Positions 4,644 through 7,524 of a DNA stretch of 7,524 nt are shown in pieces (within the stretch, counting starts at the first letter, position 1; each line of letters begins with the position of its first letter). A model generated the notes under the pieces. It was not told the DNA's origin, did not search any database, and saw only the letters and a program-made list of their open reading frames with translations. Origin of the DNA: Candidatus Omnitrophota bacterium (GTDB taxonomy: Bacteria; Ratteibacteria; UBA8468; MWAK01); NCBI GenBank assembly GCA_018829455.1, contig JAHJUB010000012.1, positions 1-7,524 of the forward strand. Reading direction: 5' to 3'. Made by a program: the position numbers and the translations under genes.

Positions 4644-6422
4644 ATGACACCCCAAAACAAGATTCGTAATTTTGCCATCGTGGCTCACGTGGACCACGGA
4701 AAGAGCACCCTGGCCGACCGGTTCCTGCTAAAGTGCGGCGCCGTGGAAAAGAGGGTTTTCCGCGACCAGATGCTGGACAGCATGGACCTGGAGCGGGAAC
4801 ACGGAATCACCATCCGTTCCCACCCGGTAAGCATCCACTACAACGACTACAATTTAAACCTGATTGACACGCCCGGGCACAGCGACTTCTCTTACGAAGT
4901 GGAAAAGAGCCTGGCGGCCGCCGAAGGGGTTATCCTCTTAGTTGACGCAACCCAGGGCATCCAGGCGCAAACGATAACCAACCTTCACCTGGCACAGCGC
5001 CTGAACCTCACCATCATCCCGGCCCTAAACAAGATTGACCTGCCCAACAGCCAGGTTGACCTGACCCGGAAGGAACTGATGGAAATCCTGCCGGTCTTTG
5101 AAAATGAAATCTACCTGGTCAGCGCCAAAACCGGCGTTGGGGTGGATGAACTGTTAGATGCGGTCGTGAAAGACGTGCCTCCGCCGGAAGGCGACCCGAA
5201 AGAACCGCTTTCCGCGCTGGTCTTTGACGCCCGCTACAACCCCTATCTGGGCTTGGACCTGCACATCGTGGTTCGCCAGGGAGTTCTCAAGAAAGGGGAC
5301 AAAGTCCTTTTGCTGGGACAGGATTTCGTAGGCGAAGCGCTGGAAATCGGCATCTTCAAGCCCCAGCCGGAATTCGTCCCGGAACTCCGGGCAGGCATGG
5401 TCGGATTCGTCACCCTCGGCATCAAAGATTTCAGCCGCACGTTTACCGGAGATACCTTAACCCTTAAAATTAGACCGACGGCGGCGCCCCTGGTCGGATA
5501 CCGGAAATTAAAACAGTTTGTTTTCTGCGGCCTCTATCCGGCCGACGGAGAGAGTTTTCCGGCGCTGAAAGGCAGCCTGGCCCGGCTCAACCTCAATGAC
5601 CCTTCTTTCACCTACGCTGAAGAGCGGTCCGCCGCCCTGGGCATCGGTTTTCGCGCCGGATTTCTGGGAATGCTCCACATGCAAATCACCCAGGAACGGC
5701 TGGAGCGGGAGTACGGGATGAACGTAGTCCGCACCACGCCGAATACCACCTACCGGTTTCTGATGAAAGACGGCCGGGAGTTGGAAATAAAGAGCGCGGC
5801 CGAACTGCCGGACTGGGGTCAAATACAGGAAATACGGGAGCCGTACCTGAGGGTGTTGATTATCGCTCCGGCCAATTACTACGGAGACGTCATCGGTCTC
5901 TGCCAGAATTACCGCGCCGAGCAGGAAAAGATTGAGTTTCTGGGCACGGATTTAATCCTCCTTACTTATCAGATGCCGTTTTCGGAGATGATGGTGGATT
6001 TTTACGACCGGCTGAAATCGCTGACCCGCGGCTACGGTTCTCTGGACTACGAATTTATTGACTACCGGCCTTCGGATTTGGTAAAATTAGATATTTTAGT
6101 CAACGGAAAAAAGATTGACGTCCTCTCCTCGGTCGTCCACCGGGAGAAAGCGCGTTTTACAACCGGCCACCTTTTAACCAAACTGCGCCGCAACATCCCC
6201 CGGCATCTTTTTACCGTGGTTATCCAGGCATCGGTTGACAATAAGATCGTCGGCCGCGAGGAAGTTGCGCCCTACCGGAAGCTTGTCACCGGCAAATGTT
6301 ACGGCGGGGATATCACCCGCAAGCGCAAACTCTGGGAGAAACAGAAAGAAGGAAAGAAGCGCTTGAAGATGGTCGGCCAGGTGGAAATACCGGAGAGCGC
6401 GTTTCTGGCGTTGTATAAATGA
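4644..6422 (+). CDS. lepA: Elongation factor 4 (LepA), ribosome-associated GTPase
   Basis: EF4 is a translational GTPase that binds the ribosome like EF-G and affects initiation or back-translocation under stress. From ATG 4644 it has 592 residues, close to the ~600 usual for the family. All GTPase motifs are present: AHVDHGKST (residues 14-22), the switch I Thr in GITI, DTPGH (75-79), NKID (129-132) and SAK (160-162). It continues through the EF-G-like domains and the LepA-specific C-terminus with CYGGDITRKRKL and KQKEGKKR. Switch I reads GITIRSHPV where E. coli has GITIKAQSV. ATG 4644 aligns with family N-termini (MTPQNKIRNFAIVAH). An in-frame ATG at 4599 inside the repeat would add 15 Pro-rich residues and has AGGGG eight bases ahead, so it is a real alternative; 4644 itself has no Shine-Dalgarno. 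Its last bases overlap lepB, which implies an operon. Confidence 0.97.
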   Translation: MTPQNKIRNFAIVAHVDHGKSTLADRFLLKCGAVEKRVFRDQMLDSMDLEREHGITIRSHPVSIHYNDYNLNLIDTPGHSDFSYEVEKSLAAAEGVILLVDATQGIQAQTITNLHLAQRLNLTIIPALNKIDLPNSQVDLTRKELMEILPVFENEIYLVSAKTGVGVDELLDAVVKDVPPPEGDPKEPLSALVFDARYNPYLGLDLHIVVRQGVLKKGDKVLLLGQDFVGEALEIGIFKPQPEFVPELRAGMVGFVTLGIKDFSRTFTGDTLTLKIRPTAAPLVGYRKLKQFVFCGLYPADGESFPALKGSLARLNLNDPSFTYAEERSAALGIGFRAGFLGMLHMQITQERLEREYGMNVVRTTPNTTYRFLMKDGRELEIKSAAELPDWGQIQEIREPYLRVLIIAPANYYGDVIGLCQNYRAEQEKIEFLGTDLILLTYQMPFSEMMVDFYDRLKSLTRGYGSLDYEFIDYRPSDLVKLDILVNGKKIDVLSSVVHREKARFTTGHLLTKLRRNIPRHLFTVVIQASVDNKIVGREEVAPYRKLVTGKCYGGDITRKRKLWEKQKEGKKRLKMVGQVEIPESAFLALYK

Positions 6423-6973
6423 CACAAACAACTATGGAACCCAAAAAGCGCAAAAACTTGAAAGAAGAGGCCTGGGAGTGGATAAAGTCGCTGGTCGTTG
6501 CCTTCGTTCTGGCGATGTTTATCCGCACCTTCTTTTTTCAGGCCTTTAAAATTCCCAGCAGTTCCATGCACCCGACGCTTCAGGTCGGAGACCACCTCAT
6601 CGCCAATAAATTAGTTTACCGCTTCCGGGAACCCGGCCGCGGGGAGGTAGTCATCTTCAAGTTTCCGGACAACACCCGGCGGGACTTCGTCAAACGGCTG
6701 GTCGGCCGGCCCGAGGAAAAGGTAAAGATTGCCGGCGGTAAAATTTATATTAACGGGCAGGAAATAATCAATGACCGCGTCGCCGGACGCGAGTACTTCA
6801 ACGATGAAGGCACGCCGGAAATAACGGTGCCGACTGATTCTTACTTTGTGTTGGGCGATAACAGCGCCAACAGCTACGACAGCCGTTACTGGGGTTTTGT
6901 GCCGCGTAAAGATTTTCTAGGCGAAGCGCTCTTTATCTACTGGCCGCCCAAACACTGGGGCATCGTAAAATAA
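6419..6973 (+). CDS. lepB: Signal peptidase I
   Basis: This 184-residue membrane serine protease removes signal peptides from exported proteins on the outer face of the inner membrane. A charged N-terminus is followed by one transmembrane segment (about residues 22-40, IKSLVVAFVLAMFIRTFFF). The catalytic Ser49 is in IPSSSMHPTL and the general-base Lys92 in RDFVKRLVG. Box E is GDNSANSYDSR (146-156), followed by YWGFVP. Length and single anchor match the compact Gram-positive-style and thylakoid-style enzymes rather than the larger two-anchor E. coli LepB. The start overlaps the lepA stop by four bases (ATGA), the usual sign of translational coupling, and no Shine-Dalgarno is needed or seen. 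ATG 6434 would remove only five residues. The enzyme would process exported products such as the TPR protein and barrel upstream. Confidence 0.96.
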   Translation: MTQTTMEPKKRKNLKEEAWEWIKSLVVAFVLAMFIRTFFFQAFKIPSSSMHPTLQVGDHLIANKLVYRFREPGRGEVVIFKFPDNTRRDFVKRLVGRPEEKVKIAGGKIYINGQEIINDRVAGREYFNDEGTPEITVPTDSYFVLGDNSANSYDSRYWGFVPRKDFLGEALFIYWPPKHWGIVK

Positions 6974-6981
6974 GTTCCTAC

Positions 6982-7014
6982 TGTCATTCCCGCCTGCTGT
7001 CCGCGGGTATGACA
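6982..7014. repeat. Short palindrome (second repeat family) between lepB and grpE
   Basis: TGTCAT (6982-6987) and ATGACA (7009-7014), then after a T-T mismatch CCCGC (6989-6993) and GCGGG (7003-7007), make an 11-bp stem with a 9-base loop. No T-tract follows, so a terminator is unlikely. The TGTCATTCCCGC arm resembles dispersed REP-like palindromes common in bacterial genomes. Confidence 0.65.
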
Positions 7015-7032
7015 AATGACGCAATTTAGATA

Positions 7033-7524
7033 ATGGAAGACAAGAAAACCAAGCCTAAAGAGGAGCCGGAGGAAGAGACACCCAGGATTCCCGAGGAAAC
7101 GATAACTCTGACCAAAGAGGACTGGCAGAAAATCTCCGAACAGGCCGCCAAAGCCGAAGAGTCTCGCGACCACCTGCTGCGGCTGGCGGCAGAGTTTGAA
7201 AATTTTCGCAAGAGAACCGATAACGAGAAACAAAGACTGGCCGGTTTTGCGGAATCAATCCTCCTGTCAAAATTCCTGCCCATCCTGGATAGCATTGAAC
7301 AGGTGCTGAAGTTCAGCGCCGAGGAAGAAGACAAGGAAAACCTGAGCGCCGGTCTGAAACTGGTTACCAAAGAACTCCACCGCATTTTTCACGATTTGGG
7401 GCTTAAGCCCCTGGAAGCGCTCGGAAAACCATTTGACCCGCACACGGCTGAAGCCGTGGAGGTCTCCGAGGACCCGGACTGCGCCGAAGGAACGGTTCTT
7501 TCAATCCTGCGCACCGGATACCGG
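7033..7524 (+). CDS. grpE: GrpE, nucleotide-exchange factor for DnaK (3' end outside window)
   Basis: GrpE is a homodimeric co-chaperone that releases ADP from DnaK. The frame runs from ATG 7033 to the window end: 164 codons of a protein usually about 180-200 long, so only the last few residues of the C-terminal beta domain are missing. An acidic, charged N-terminus (MEDKKTKPKEEPEEE) leads into the long coiled-coil helix with AAEFENFRKR near residues 56-65. Next come the family segments FLPILDSIEQ, LGLKPLEALGKPFDP and the final ILRTGYR. It follows lepB by 59 bases, with a palindrome between, and probably belongs to the same transcript; dnaK or dnaJ may follow outside the window. No CIRCE operator and no Shine-Dalgarno are visible upstream. 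The start is chosen because the in-frame sequence from there is complete GrpE. Confidence 0.95.
   Translation, partial: MEDKKTKPKEEPEEETPRIPEETITLTKEDWQKISEQAAKAEESRDHLLRLAAEFENFRKRTDNEKQRLAGFAESILLSKFLPILDSIEQVLKFSAEEEDKENLSAGLKLVTKELHRIFHDLGLKPLEALGKPFDPHTAEAVEVSEDPDCAEGTVLSILRTGYR

Noticed and set aside
4437..4697. Antisense ORF across the lepA leader
   Set aside because: It overlaps two real genes and the palindromic repeat, and its RGRHEWRPY segment is just the repeat read backwards.
6982..7014. Hairpin after lepB as an intrinsic terminator
   Set aside because: There is no T-tract after the stem, and grpE follows closely on the same strand.
7016..7033. Five-codon ORF (MTQFR) whose stop overlaps the grpE ATG
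   Set aside because: The overlap is suggestive of coupling but the ORF is tiny and has no ribosome binding site; chance is enough to explain it.

Overview
The window (roughly 50-55% G+C by eye) looks like ordinary chromosome from an uncultured diderm bacterium. An outer membrane is implied by a beta-barrel protein ending in Phe, a secreted TPR protein and a lipoprotein-like micro-ORF. The LepA switch I region (GITIRSHPV) and its C-terminal RKRKLWEKQKEGKKR stretch resemble LepA of the PVC/Chlamydia side of the tree as I remember it, so a PVC-related candidate phylum such as Omnitrophota is a reasonable but unproven guess. All genes that I accept lie on the + strand.

Layout: (1) 1-1146 is the 3' part of an alpha-D-phosphohexomutase gene, probably of the archaeal GlmM / ManB type. 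It is open from base 1, and a palindromic repeat is embedded in frame in its coding sequence. (2) 1143-1695 is a small transcription unit. A promoter whose -35 TTGACA overlaps the mutase stop is followed by a 37-residue lipoprotein-like ORF, a foldable leader, a cold-shock protein and a perfect intrinsic terminator. (3) 1737-4528 holds a second copy of the repeat, then a secreted 599-residue TPR protein, then a 294-residue outer-membrane barrel with a short degenerate palindrome between the two. (4) 4558-7524 has an extended -10 promoter, a third copy of the repeat in the leader, lepA (EF4), lepB (signal peptidase I) overlapping lepA by 4 bases, another short palindrome, and grpE running off the end.

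Functionally the window combines sugar-phosphate metabolism for the envelope, RNA chaperoning, envelope proteins of unknown role, and a translation / secretion / folding cluster (EF4, signal peptidase I, the DnaK nucleotide-exchange factor).

The most notable signal is not a gene but the palindromic repeat family (164-237, 1737-1786, 4584-4633). The two 50-bp copies differ at only seven positions. Six of these form three compensatory base-pair changes and the seventh lies in a loop. One copy is translated inside the mutase, and the other two sit between a candidate promoter and the start codon of the next gene. No gene-free stretch exceeds 300 bases. I saw no tRNA, rRNA, CRISPR array, transposase or attachment site.
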